A DNA stretch of 64,000 bases from Muriiphilus sp048268845 (lineage in GTDB: Bacteria; Pseudomonadota; Alphaproteobacteria; Rhodobacterales; Rhodobacteraceae): positions 248,001 to 312,000 of the forward strand of contig JBLWUQ010000003.1 of NCBI GenBank assembly GCA_048268845.1, in the 5' to 3' direction. The stretch's first letter is position 1. Each line of letters begins with the position of its first letter. Positions 7,492 through 16,204 of the stretch are shown piece after piece. The notes below the pieces were generated by a model. It ran no database searches. It worked only from the letters and a program-made list of their open reading frames with translations, and had not been told where the DNA came from. Made by a program: the position numbers and the translations under genes.

Positions 7492-8676
7492 ATGTTTGAG
7501 CACCTCAAGCCGCAGCCCGTCGACAAGATCATGGCGCTGATGCAGCAATACCGGGCCGATCCGCGCGACAACAAGGTCGACCTCGGAGTCGGCGTCTACA
7601 AGGACGCGACCGGCAACACCCCGGTGATGCGCGCCGTGAAGGCCGCCGAACAGCAATTGTGGGAGCTTCAGACCACCAAGACCTATACCGGCCTCGCGGG
7701 CGATCCCGCCTTCGGGATGGCGCTGTCCGGGCTGGTGCTGGGCGATAGCGTGCCGGATGACCGGCTGGCCTTTGCCGCCCAGCCGGGCGGCACCGGCGCG
7801 ATTCACCAGGCGCTCGAACTGGTCAAGATGGCGGCACCCGAGGCGACAATCTGGATTTCCGCCCCGACCTGGCCCAATCACCCCTCGATCATCCGCCACC
7901 TCAAGCTGGCGATCGCGGAATACCGCTATTTCGACGATGAAACCCGCGCGGTGGATTTCGCCGGGATGATGGAAGACCTCGCGCGCGTCAAACCCGGCGA
8001 CGTGGTGCTCCTGCACGGCTGCTGTCACAACCCGACCGGCGCCAACCTGACGTTGCCGCAGTGGGACGAGGTTGCCACCCTGATCGGCGAGAAGGGCGCG
8101 CTGCCGTTCATCGACATCGCCTATCAGGGTTTCGGCGACGGGCTCGAGGAAGATGCCGCCGGCACGAGGCTGGTCTGCGAGCGCCTGCCGCAAGTTCTGA
8201 TCGCGGCATCGTGCTCAAAGAACTTCGGCGTCTACCGCGAGCGTGTCGGCCTTCTGATGGCGGTTGCGCCGGATGCGGCAACCCGCGGCGTGACCCAGGC
8301 CAACCTGACCCACCTCAACCGGCAGAACTTCTCGTTCCCGCCCGACCACGGCGCGCGGCTGGTGACGATGATCCTCGAGAACGAAGCCCTCCGCGCCGAC
8401 TGGGCCTCGGAACTCGAGGACACGCGCAACGGCATGCTCGGGCTGCGCACCCAACTGGCCGATGCGCTGCGGTCGCGCACCGGGTCGGACCGTTTCGGTT
8501 TTCTCGCCCAGCACCGCGGCATGTTCTCGCGCCTTGGCGCAACACCCGAACAGGTCGAACACATGCGCGACAAGCACGGCATCTACATGGTCTCGGACTC
8601 GCGCATGAACATCGCCGGGCTGAATACGAAAACCGTCGACCTGCTGGCCGATGCCATCGTCGACGCCGGGGTGTAG
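7492..8676 (+). CDS. Aromatic amino acid aminotransferase (class I)
   Basis: PLP-dependent fold type I aminotransferase of 394 residues. It shows the subfamily Ia N-terminus VDLGVGVYKD, the substrate loop YTGLAGDP, CCHNPTGANLT, the IDIAYQGFGDG segment and the Schiff-base lysine K243 in SCSKNFGVYRERVG; the family Arg for the substrate carboxylate lies near the C-terminus. Sequence features match the tyrosine/aspartate transaminases (TyrB/AspC) of Rhodobacteraceae. It forms an operon with sseA, and aspartate/cysteine aminotransferase side activity could supply 3-mercaptopyruvate; that link is inference. Confidence 0.92.
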   Translation: MFEHLKPQPVDKIMALMQQYRADPRDNKVDLGVGVYKDATGNTPVMRAVKAAEQQLWELQTTKTYTGLAGDPAFGMALSGLVLGDSVPDDRLAFAAQPGGTGAIHQALELVKMAAPEATIWISAPTWPNHPSIIRHLKLAIAEYRYFDDETRAVDFAGMMEDLARVKPGDVVLLHGCCHNPTGANLTLPQWDEVATLIGEKGALPFIDIAYQGFGDGLEEDAAGTRLVCERLPQVLIAASCSKNFGVYRERVGLLMAVAPDAATRGVTQANLTHLNRQNFSFPPDHGARLVTMILENEALRADWASELEDTRNGMLGLRTQLADALRSRTGSDRFGFLAQHRGMFSRLGATPEQVEHMRDKHGIYMVSDSRMNIAGLNTKTVDLLADAIVDAGV

Positions 8677-8692
8677 ACCAAGCCGCTCGCGT

Positions 8693-8740
8693 CTTCATCT
8701 TGGCAAAATACTCCGGGGGTGTGGGGGCAGCGCCCCCAGC
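8693..8740. repeat. GC-rich palindromic element of a type dispersed in roseobacter genomes, probable bidirectional terminator
   Basis: The stretch contains CTTCATCTTGGCAAAATACT, a run of Cs and Gs, and then a hairpin TGGGGGC-AGC-GCCCCCA at 8722-8738. It lies between two convergent genes, the aminotransferase and amt. From memory, elements with this lead-in and palindrome recur between genes in many Rhodobacteraceae genomes; only one copy is present in this window. It can plausibly stop transcription from both sides. Confidence 0.5.
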
Positions 8741-8743
8741 CTT

Positions 8744-10069
8744 TCAACCGTTGGTGAACTCCGGATAGGCCTCCATCCCCATCTCGGCGCGGTCCAGCCC
8801 CTTGACCTCGGCCTCTGCACCGACCCGTAGCCCAAGGGTCGCCCGCAGGACCATCCAGACCCCACCCGACACGGTAAAGACGAACCCGCCGACGATCAGG
8901 ATCGGGACCACCTGACCAAATACCGTCGCCTCGCCATTGCTGAACAGCACCGCGATGGTGCCCCAGATCCCGGTGAACAGATGCACCGGGATCGCGCCGA
9001 CGACGTCGTCGATCTTCAGCCGGTCAAGCAACGGCACCGCGAACACCACGATCACCCCGCCGATACCCCCGATCTGGCTGGCCATGCCGAGCGACGGCGC
9101 CAGCGGTTCGGCGGTGATCGACACCAGCCCGGCCAGCGCGCCGTTCAGCACCATCGTCAGGTCGATCTTGCGGTAAAGAATCTGGGTCAGCAGCAAGGCG
9201 GCCAACGCTCCGCCAGCAGCGCCCGCGTTGGTGTTGGCGAAGATCCGGCTGATGTCGGCGACGTTGCCGGCGGTGTTCATGTAGAGTTGCGAGCCGCCGT
9301 TGAACCCGAACCAGCCCAGCCACAGGATGAAGGTGCCCAGCGTCGCCAGCGTCAGATTGGAACCGGGGAAGGCGTTGACCTTGTCGCCGGGGCCATATTT
9401 GCCAAGACGCGGGCCGAGGACAAGCGCGCCGGCCAGCGCGGCCCAACCGCCGACCGAATGCACGACGGTCGAACCGGCGAAGTCGTGAAACCCGAACGCG
9501 GTGTCAAGAAACCCGCCGCCCCATTTCCACGACGCCTGCACCGGGTAGATCAGGCCGGTAAGCACCAGTGTGAAGATCAGGAACGGCCACAGCTTGATCC
9601 GCTCGGCCAGCGCGCCCGAGACGATCGAGGCGGTGGTGGCGCAGAACATCATCTGAAAGAAGAAGTCCGACCCGACCGAGGCATAGCCGAGGTCGGTGTC
9701 GGGCGCGCCGCCGACCGGCTCGAGCACCGCAGGCGCAAAGGCCCCCAACACGCCGGTGATGGTCCAGCCCTCGCCCGGATACAGCAGGTTGTAGCCGATC
9801 AGGTAAAACATGATCGCCGCAATCGCGAACAGCGCGATGTTCTTGGTCAGTTGCATGGTGACGTTCTTCGAGCGCACCAGCCCGGCCTCGAGCATCGAAA
9901 ACCCCGCCGCCATCCAGAACACCAGAACGCCGGTGACGAGAAACATGAAGGTGTTGAAGATATAGCCGATCTCGTCGCTCGGCGGCGTCTGGTCCGTCCC
10001 CTGTGCGACGCCGGTTACCGGCAGCAAGAATGCCACGGTCGTAAGGATGAGAAGGAGTCTGGATTTCAT
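8744..10069 (-). CDS. Ammonium transporter (Amt family)
   Basis: Ammonia channel of 441 residues with a cleavable N-terminal signal peptide (MKSRLLLILTTVAFLLPVTG to about residue 22), as in E. coli AmtB, followed by eleven hydrophobic helices. The signature GVLVFWMAAGFSMLEAGLVR lies at about residues 55-75, and the pore His region FAGSTVVHSVGG is present. The ATG at 10069 was chosen because it exposes the signal peptide; the open frame extends further upstream without coding character. No glnK lies next to it, unlike the usual glnK-amtB pair. Confidence 0.93.
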   Translation of the reverse strand: MKSRLLLILTTVAFLLPVTGVAQGTDQTPPSDEIGYIFNTFMFLVTGVLVFWMAAGFSMLEAGLVRSKNVTMQLTKNIALFAIAAIMFYLIGYNLLYPGEGWTITGVLGAFAPAVLEPVGGAPDTDLGYASVGSDFFFQMMFCATTASIVSGALAERIKLWPFLIFTLVLTGLIYPVQASWKWGGGFLDTAFGFHDFAGSTVVHSVGGWAALAGALVLGPRLGKYGPGDKVNAFPGSNLTLATLGTFILWLGWFGFNGGSQLYMNTAGNVADISRIFANTNAGAAGGALAALLLTQILYRKIDLTMVLNGALAGLVSITAEPLAPSLGMASQIGGIGGVIVVFAVPLLDRLKIDDVVGAIPVHLFTGIWGTIAVLFSNGEATVFGQVVPILIVGGFVFTVSGGVWMVLRATLGLRVGAEAEVKGLDRAEMGMEAYPEFTNG

Positions 10070-10095
10070 GTTCGTGCGTCCTTTGTCTTTCGCAT

Positions 10096-10262
10096 GGCGC
10101 GGCTTGCAACACACATTCAGGCAAGCGCCCGGACCGACTGGGCGGCAAGAAATCAAGGCGGGTTGGGAGTGAGAAAACCGGCAATCACCCGGATTTCTTG
10201 CATCTGCACGGCGTCTTGCCCGATTTGCGGGCAAAATGTGAACCGGCAGGGCGCGGCTTGCA
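10096..10262. repeat. 13-bp direct repeat in the amt upstream region
   Basis: GGCGCGGCTTGCA occurs at 10096-10108 and again at 10250-10262, 154 bases apart, in the 264-bp interval between the divergent amt and PBP genes. Such a long exact repeat is not expected by chance in so short a region. It may be a duplicated binding site for a regulator of nitrogen-responsive amt expression or simply a local duplication. No convincing sigma-54 or NtrC site was found. Confidence 0.4.
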
Positions 10263-10333
10263 TCCTTGCCTCTCGTCATTGCGACCCCGAGTCGCTAAGT
10301 TGCGGGTGAGAGAGCAGGTCGGACAAAGCAATA

Positions 10334-12523
10334 ATGGCCAAGAACGGTTCCCGGCGCCCACCGCTGGTCGCGGACAAGAGGCAATCACGCGCGCCGCGCA
10401 AGGCGGAACCCGGTCGGCCCAAGGGCCGCAAATCCCGCACGCCCAGACCGCCCAGACGCCGCCTTCCCTGGCTGATCGCCCTGCCGCTCGCGCTGATCCG
10501 CTGGGTATTCAGGGTGTTCTACAAGCTGGCGCTGACCGCTGCCGTCACGCTCGCGCTCCTGCTCGGGGCGGGTATCCTTTATTACACCACCTCGATGCCG
10601 TCGCTCGACAAGCTGGCCGACGGGCGCGCGCGCGGGTCGGTCACGCTGCTTGACCGCTATGGCGATGTGTTCGCCTGGCGCGGCGAGCAATATGGCGGGC
10701 TGATCACCGTCGACAACGTCTCGGACGTGCTGAAAAACGCCGTGGTCGCGACCGAGGACAAGCGCTTCTATCGCCATTTCGGCATCAGCCCGCGCGGCGT
10801 CGCCGGTGCCATCCGCATCAACCTGTCGGAAGGGCGCGGGCCGCTGTCCGGGCATGGCGGCTCGACCATCACCCAGCAGACTGCAAAACTCGTGTGCCTG
10901 GGTGTGCCCTACGATCCGGCCAGCGGCATGACCGATGCCGAATACGAGGCCGATTGCCGCCAGTCGAACCTGTGGCGCAAGGTCAAGGAAGCCGTCTACG
11001 CGATGGCGCTCGAGGTGAAGTTCTCCAAGGACGAGATCCTGACGATCTACCTCAACCGCGCCTTTCTGGGCTCGGGGGCCTATGGGTTCGAGGCCGCCAG
11101 CCAGCGCTATTTCGGCAAGTCCGCCGGCGAGATCGACACCTCCGAGGCGGCCGTTCTGGCCGGTGCCCTGACCGCGCCGACGCGCTACGCGCCGACCAAT
11201 GACCTCGACCGCAGCTGGGACCGCGCGCTGACCGTCATCAAGCTGATGGAAGAACAGGGCTATCTCACCGCCGCCGAAGCCGCGCAGGCGCGCGCCAATC
11301 CGGCCCGATTGTCCGACGCCGCCGAGGCGCGGGCGGGCGGTTATTTCGCCGACTGGATGATGAATACCGGGCCGGCCTTCCTGACCCGCGACACCACCGA
11401 AGACGTCTTCATCCGCACGACCTTCGATCAGGACATCCAGAAAGCCGCCGAAGAGGCGCTGGCCTGGGTGTTCGAGAACAAGATCAGCCCGGAATCCCTG
11501 GCCCAGGCCGCGATCGTGGTGATGAGCTCGGACGGCGCCGTGCGCGGCATGGTCGGCGGGCGCAAGACCAAGGTCACGGGCGCCTTCAACCGCGCGACGA
11601 TGGCACGGCGCCAGACCGGATCGGCGTTCAAGCCTTTCGTCTATGCCGCGGCGCTCGACCTTGGCTGGCGCTATGACAGCATCATCGAGGACGCGCCCCT
11701 TACCATCGACATCCCCGGCTCGGGGCCATGGACCCCGACCAACTACACCAACGATTTCAGGGGCTGGGTGACGCTGACCGACGCGCTGGCCAATTCGCTC
11801 AACATCCCGGCGGTGAAACTCTCCGAGGCAGTGGGGCGCGAGAACGTGCGCACCGTCGCGTCCATGTTCGGCATCGAGAGCGATCTGGCGCTTGGCCCGG
11901 CGCTGGCGCTCGGCGCGTCCGAATCGACGCTGCTCGAGATGACCGGCGCCTATGCCGGCATCCTCAACGGCGGCTCGTCGGTGACGCCCTACGGTCTGGT
12001 TGAACTGCGCCTGCTGGGCGACGATGCGCCCCTGATGGAACAGGAAGGCGGCATGGGCGAGCGGGTGATCTCGCCCCAAGCCGCGCAACAGCTGACCTAC
12101 ATGATGCGTCAGGTGATCCTTCACGGCAGCGGTCGGCGCGCCAACCTGCCCGACCGCGAGGCCGCCGGCAAGACAGGCACCACCACCGCGGCGCGCGACG
12201 CATGGTTCCTCGGGTTCACCGCCGATTATGTCACCGGCGTCTGGATGGGCTATGACGACAACACGCCGCTCAAGGGCACCACCGGCGGGGGCCTTCCGGC
12301 CGAGATCTGGCGCGAGACGATGGAGCGGGTCCACAGGGACCTGCCGCCGCGCCCACTGCCGATGATCCGTCCCGACGCGCTCCCGGAGGTCTCGCAGGGA
12401 TTCGGCGGTCCCGGCACGGGTTTCGAAGGCACGGGCTTCGAAGGCACCGGCACCGCGTCTCCCGCCCCCGCGCCCGACAGCCTGCTCGGCGTGCTGCGCT
12501 CAATCCTCGGGATCGGCAACTAA
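10334..12523 (+). CDS. Class A penicillin-binding protein (PBP1A family)
   Basis: Bifunctional peptidoglycan synthase of 729 residues. It begins with a basic proline-rich cytoplasmic tail (about residues 1-45) and one membrane anchor (about 50-80). The GT51 transglycosylase domain follows, with catalytic Glu in TEDKRFYRHFG (about E141) and GGSTITQQ. The transpeptidase domain has S430-A-F-K433 in TGSAFKPF, an SLN motif in NSLNIP and K613-T-G. The C-terminal tail is Gly/Pro-rich with short FEGTG repeats. It is transcribed alone, divergent from amt. Confidence 0.94.
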   Translation: MAKNGSRRPPLVADKRQSRAPRKAEPGRPKGRKSRTPRPPRRRLPWLIALPLALIRWVFRVFYKLALTAAVTLALLLGAGILYYTTSMPSLDKLADGRARGSVTLLDRYGDVFAWRGEQYGGLITVDNVSDVLKNAVVATEDKRFYRHFGISPRGVAGAIRINLSEGRGPLSGHGGSTITQQTAKLVCLGVPYDPASGMTDAEYEADCRQSNLWRKVKEAVYAMALEVKFSKDEILTIYLNRAFLGSGAYGFEAASQRYFGKSAGEIDTSEAAVLAGALTAPTRYAPTNDLDRSWDRALTVIKLMEEQGYLTAAEAAQARANPARLSDAAEARAGGYFADWMMNTGPAFLTRDTTEDVFIRTTFDQDIQKAAEEALAWVFENKISPESLAQAAIVVMSSDGAVRGMVGGRKTKVTGAFNRATMARRQTGSAFKPFVYAAALDLGWRYDSIIEDAPLTIDIPGSGPWTPTNYTNDFRGWVTLTDALANSLNIPAVKLSEAVGRENVRTVASMFGIESDLALGPALALGASESTLLEMTGAYAGILNGGSSVTPYGLVELRLLGDDAPLMEQEGGMGERVISPQAAQQLTYMMRQVILHGSGRRANLPDREAAGKTGTTTAARDAWFLGFTADYVTGVWMGYDDNTPLKGTTGGGLPAEIWRETMERVHRDLPPRPLPMIRPDALPEVSQGFGGPGTGFEGTGFEGTGTASPAPAPDSLLGVLRSILGIGN

Positions 12524-12629
12524 ACCGCGAAAAAAAGCCCCCGCCTGCCCCCTGCGCCGTTAACCGAAACGTAGGGCCGATGGTGCAATCTGGCGCGGTG
12601 TTTGGTGCATCGCGCGGGAAAGGGGCCAG

Positions 12630-14375
12630 ATGACCCCGGCGGAAGAACAGGGCAGGCAGGAATTGCGCACGCATCGGCGTGCGGTCACAGGGCTGTTGGC
12701 CGCGGTCGCGCTGTTCTCGGTCTTCGTCAACCTCCTGATGCTGACCGGGCCGTTGTTCATGCTGCAGGTCTATGACCGCGTGCTGGGCAGCCGGTCCGAG
12801 GAAACGCTGCTGGCTCTGGTCATCCTGATGGCGTTTCTCTTCACGATCATGGGGGTGCTCGATTTCGCCCGTGGCCGGGTGCTGGCGCGCATCGGCGCGC
12901 GGTTTCAGGCCGGGCTGGATCGGCGGGTGTTCTCGGCGATGCTCAAGCGCGATGCGGGCGACCCCGCGGGCACGGCCCGGCGCGGCAATGCCCTACGCGA
13001 TCTCGAGGCGGTGCAGCGGCTGATGTCATCGCCGGTGTTCACGGCGGTGTTCGACCTGCCATTCACGCCATTGTTTCTGGCAGGCATCCTGATCTTTCAC
13101 CCGATGCTCGGCGCGCTGGCGCTGGCGGGCGGCGGGGTGCTGATGGTCGTGGCCGCCCTGAACCAGATCCTGACCGCCGCGCCGGTTCGCAATGCCAACG
13201 CCGCGATGCGTGCGGCCGATCATGTCGCCGAACACCTGCGGGCCGAGGCCGAAATGGTGCAGGCGCTGGGCATGTCGGCGAACGCCTTTCGGCGCTGGCA
13301 GACCGCCCGGCAGAAGGCGCTGGCCGACACCATCCTGTCGTCGGATCGCGCCGGACGGTTCTCGGCCCTGTCGCGCACCTTCCGGCTGTTCCTGCAATCG
13401 GCGATGCTCGGGCTCGGTGCCTATCTGGTGCTGCGCGGTGAGCTGACGGCGGGCGCGATGATCGCCGCCTCGATCCTGCTTGGCCGCGCGCTTGCCCCGG
13501 TCGACCTGGCGATCGGCCAATGGCAGCTAGTCCAACGCGCGCGGCACGGCTGGCAGGGGCTGATCCAACTGCTCAGCACCGTCCCGCCCGAGGCGCGGCG
13601 CATCGCCTTGCCGCGCCCGCGCGCGCATCTGGTCGTCGAAAGCCTGACCGTGGTGCCGCCCGGCCTGACCCAGCCCGCACTGCGGGGCGTCAGTTTCACG
13701 GTGATGCCCGGCGAAGCGCTTGGTGTGATCGGCCCATCCGGCGCTGGCAAATCGACGCTGGCACGCGCGATCACCGGCGTCTGGCGGCCCGCCGCGGGCA
13801 GGATCAGGCTCGATGGCGCGGCGCTCGACCAGTTCGACCCGGACGCACTTGGCCAGCATGTTGGCTATCTGCCGCAGCGGGTGCAGATGTTCGACGGCAC
13901 CATCGCCGAAAACATCGCCGGGCTGGCCGACCCGCCCGACGATGCCGCCGTCGTCGCTGCCGCCCGCAAGGCCGCCGCGCATGAGGTGATCCTTGCCCTG
14001 CCCGATGGCTACAACACCCGGATCAGCGGTGGTGGCGGCATCCTGTCGGGCGGTCAGATGCAGCGCATCGCACTGGCGCGGGCGATGTATGGCGACCCGG
14101 TCGTGCTGGTGCTGGATGAGCCCAATTCGAGCCTCGACAACGACGGCAGCATCGCGCTGAACACCGCGATTCGCGCGATCAAGGCCGCGGGTGGCGCGGT
14201 GCTGATCATGGCGCACAGACCGGCGGCGATTGCCGAGTGTGACAAGCTGCTGGTGCTGGCGCATGGCACGGTCAAGGCCTTCGGTCCGCGTGATGAGGTG
14301 CTGGCTCGCAGCGTGCAGAACGCCCAGCACTTGCACGTGGCGCGCGCGGTCGGCCAGAGCGGCGATGTGACATGA
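12630..14375 (+). CDS. Type I secretion system permease/ATPase (PrtD/HlyB-like)
   Basis: ABC exporter of 581 residues with an N-terminal transmembrane domain (six helices, about residues 20-320) and a C-terminal nucleotide-binding domain. Walker A is GPSGAGKST (about 368-376), the signature LSGGQMQ (about 472) and Walker B VVLVLDEP (about 491-498). There is no N-terminal C39-like domain, so it matches the PrtD/AprD class that exports RTX-type proteins. It overlaps the HlyD gene by four bases. No RTX substrate or TolC gene is in the window. Confidence 0.93.
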   Translation: MTPAEEQGRQELRTHRRAVTGLLAAVALFSVFVNLLMLTGPLFMLQVYDRVLGSRSEETLLALVILMAFLFTIMGVLDFARGRVLARIGARFQAGLDRRVFSAMLKRDAGDPAGTARRGNALRDLEAVQRLMSSPVFTAVFDLPFTPLFLAGILIFHPMLGALALAGGGVLMVVAALNQILTAAPVRNANAAMRAADHVAEHLRAEAEMVQALGMSANAFRRWQTARQKALADTILSSDRAGRFSALSRTFRLFLQSAMLGLGAYLVLRGELTAGAMIAASILLGRALAPVDLAIGQWQLVQRARHGWQGLIQLLSTVPPEARRIALPRPRAHLVVESLTVVPPGLTQPALRGVSFTVMPGEALGVIGPSGAGKSTLARAITGVWRPAAGRIRLDGAALDQFDPDALGQHVGYLPQRVQMFDGTIAENIAGLADPPDDAAVVAAARKAAAHEVILALPDGYNTRISGGGGILSGGQMQRIALARAMYGDPVVLVLDEPNSSLDNDGSIALNTAIRAIKAAGGAVLIMAHRPAAIAECDKLLVLAHGTVKAFGPRDEVLARSVQNAQHLHVARAVGQSGDVT

Positions 14376-15685
14376 GCACCGCGCGGCAGGACGCGGGATG
14401 GTCGGCGCGCAACCCGTTGATCCTCGGGTTTCTGGCGCTCGCTTTGCTGGTGGGCGGGTTCGGCACCTGGGCCACCACGACCCGCATCGCCGGCGCGATC
14501 ATCGCGCTCGGCGCGATCGAGGTCGAACAGAACCGCCAGGTCGTGCAACACCTCGACGGCGGCATCGTCGCCAGCATCGAGGTGCGCGAGGGCGATCTGG
14601 TCGAAGCCGGGCAGGTTCTGATCCGCCTCGACGCCGAAGATGTCACCTCGGACCTCACCATAGTCGAAAGCCAGCTGTTCGAGTTGATCGCCCGCCGAGG
14701 CAGGCTCGAGGCCGAGCGCGACGACGCGCGTGACGTGGTTTTTTCCCCCGAGCTTATGGAGACCGCCGAAACCAATGCCGACATCGCAGCGATGCTCGAC
14801 GGCAACCGGCGGCTCTTTCGCCAGCGGCGCGACAACCTCTGGTCATCGGTCGAGCAACTTGAAAAGCGCGCCGCCCAGATCGCCAGCCAGATCGGCGGCA
14901 TCAGCGCGCAACGGGGTGCGCTGGACGCGCAGTCGCGGCTGATCGCCGAGGAACTGGCCAGCCAGCAGACCTTGCTCGACAAGGGGCTGGCGCAGGCTTC
15001 GCGCGTGCTGGCGTTGCGGCGCGAACAGGCTCGGCTGGCGGGCTCGCTGGGTGAGGTCGTTGCCGCCGGGGCGCAGGCCGAGGGACGGATCACCGAGATC
15101 GACATCGAGATCGCACGCCTTCAGGCCAAGCACCGCGAAGAGGCGTCCGAGGCGCTGAGCGCGATCGAGGGGCGCGAGCTTGAACTTGCCGAACGCCGCC
15201 GCGCCCTGCGCCACCGGCGCGATCGGCTCGACATCCGCGCGCCGGTGTCCGGGGCAGTTCACGCGATGCAGATCTTTGGCGAGGGTGCGGTGATCCGGCC
15301 CGCCCAACCCGTACTGTTCATCGTGCCTCAGGACCGACCCCTGATCATCGGCGTCCGGGTCGCGCCAATTCATGTCGACCAGATCCGCGTCGGCCAACCG
15401 GTCTTGCTGCGCCTTGCCGCCTTCAACAGTCGGACGACGCCCGAACTGGCCGGCACCGTCCGGTCGATATCGCCCGATGCGCTGACCGATGACGTCACCG
15501 GCCAGCGCTTCTATCGCGCGCGCATCGAGATGCCGGAGGGCGAGGTCGACAAATTGCCCGCAGGCACAACGCTGATCCCCGGCATGCCGGTCGACGCCTA
15601 CCTGCGCACCGGCGACCGCAGCCCGCTCGCCTATCTGGTCAAGCCACTTGCGGATTATTTCAACAAGGCCCTGCGCGAGGACTAG
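14372..15685 (+). CDS. HlyD family type I secretion membrane-fusion protein
   Basis: Periplasmic adaptor of 437 residues. One N-terminal membrane helix (about residues 18-40) is followed by a biotinyl-lipoyl half motif (VVQHLDGGIVASIEVREGD), a long coiled-coil hairpin (about 95-270, rich in LEAERD, QLEKRAAQIASQ and AERRRALRHR heptads) and the second lipoyl half and beta-barrel (IRAPVSGAVH onward). It bridges the ABC exporter encoded just upstream to an outer-membrane TolC. The four-base ATGA overlap fixes the start. Confidence 0.93.
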   Translation: MSTARQDAGWSARNPLILGFLALALLVGGFGTWATTTRIAGAIIALGAIEVEQNRQVVQHLDGGIVASIEVREGDLVEAGQVLIRLDAEDVTSDLTIVESQLFELIARRGRLEAERDDARDVVFSPELMETAETNADIAAMLDGNRRLFRQRRDNLWSSVEQLEKRAAQIASQIGGISAQRGALDAQSRLIAEELASQQTLLDKGLAQASRVLALRREQARLAGSLGEVVAAGAQAEGRITEIDIEIARLQAKHREEASEALSAIEGRELELAERRRALRHRRDRLDIRAPVSGAVHAMQIFGEGAVIRPAQPVLFIVPQDRPLIIGVRVAPIHVDQIRVGQPVLLRLAAFNSRTTPELAGTVRSISPDALTDDVTGQRFYRARIEMPEGEVDKLPAGTTLIPGMPVDAYLRTGDRSPLAYLVKPLADYFNKALRED

Positions 15686-15742
15686 AACCCCCCCGCCGCA
15701 GCCGGTAGCGTTGCGCCGAAACGCAACGAAAGGATTATCATC

Positions 15743-16204
15743 ATGAGCGGATTCGAAAAACGGCTGGCCGAGCTTGGCGTCACCCTGCCCGACGCCCCGG
15801 CGCCCGCAGCCAATTACGTGCCCTACGTAGTGGTGGGCGACCTCGTGTTCATTTCGGGTCAGGTCTCGATGGCGGACGGCGCCTTTATCACCGGCAAGCT
15901 GGGCGCCGAACTGGATGTCGCTGCCGGTGCGGCCGCCGCCAGGACCTGTGCGATCAGCCTGTTGGCGCAGCTCAAGGCGGCCTGTGGCGGCGACCTTGAC
16001 CGGCTCAAGCGGGCGGTAAAGCTGACCGGCTTCGTCAATTCCACTGCAGATTTCACCGACCAGCCGAAGGTCGTGAACGGTGCGTCTGACTTTCTGGTCG
16101 AGGTGTTTGGCGATGCTGGGCGGCACTCGCGCTCGGCGGTTTCGGTAGCTTCGCTGCCCTTCGGCACCTCCGTCGAGATCGAGGGAATTTTCCAACTGAA
16201 ATGA
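15743..16204 (+). CDS. RidA family protein
   Basis: Member of the YjgF/YER057c/UK114 family (153 residues). Canonical RidA deaminates reactive enamine/imine intermediates released by PLP enzymes. The sequence has the VPYVVVGDLVFISGQ core and a C-terminal GTSVEIEGIF strand. It lies in the longer group with SRSAVSVASLPFG rather than the canonical RidA Arg motif, so deaminase activity is uncertain. It overlaps the glycerophosphodiesterase start by four bases. Confidence 0.88.
   Translation: MSGFEKRLAELGVTLPDAPAPAANYVPYVVVGDLVFISGQVSMADGAFITGKLGAELDVAAGAAAARTCAISLLAQLKAACGGDLDRLKRAVKLTGFVNSTADFTDQPKVVNGASDFLVEVFGDAGRHSRSAVSVASLPFGTSVEIEGIFQLK

Noticed and set aside
10070..10333. Sigma-54 promoter for amt
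   Set aside because: GG and GC elements near the repeats are eight rather than ten bases apart, and no NtrC dyad was seen.
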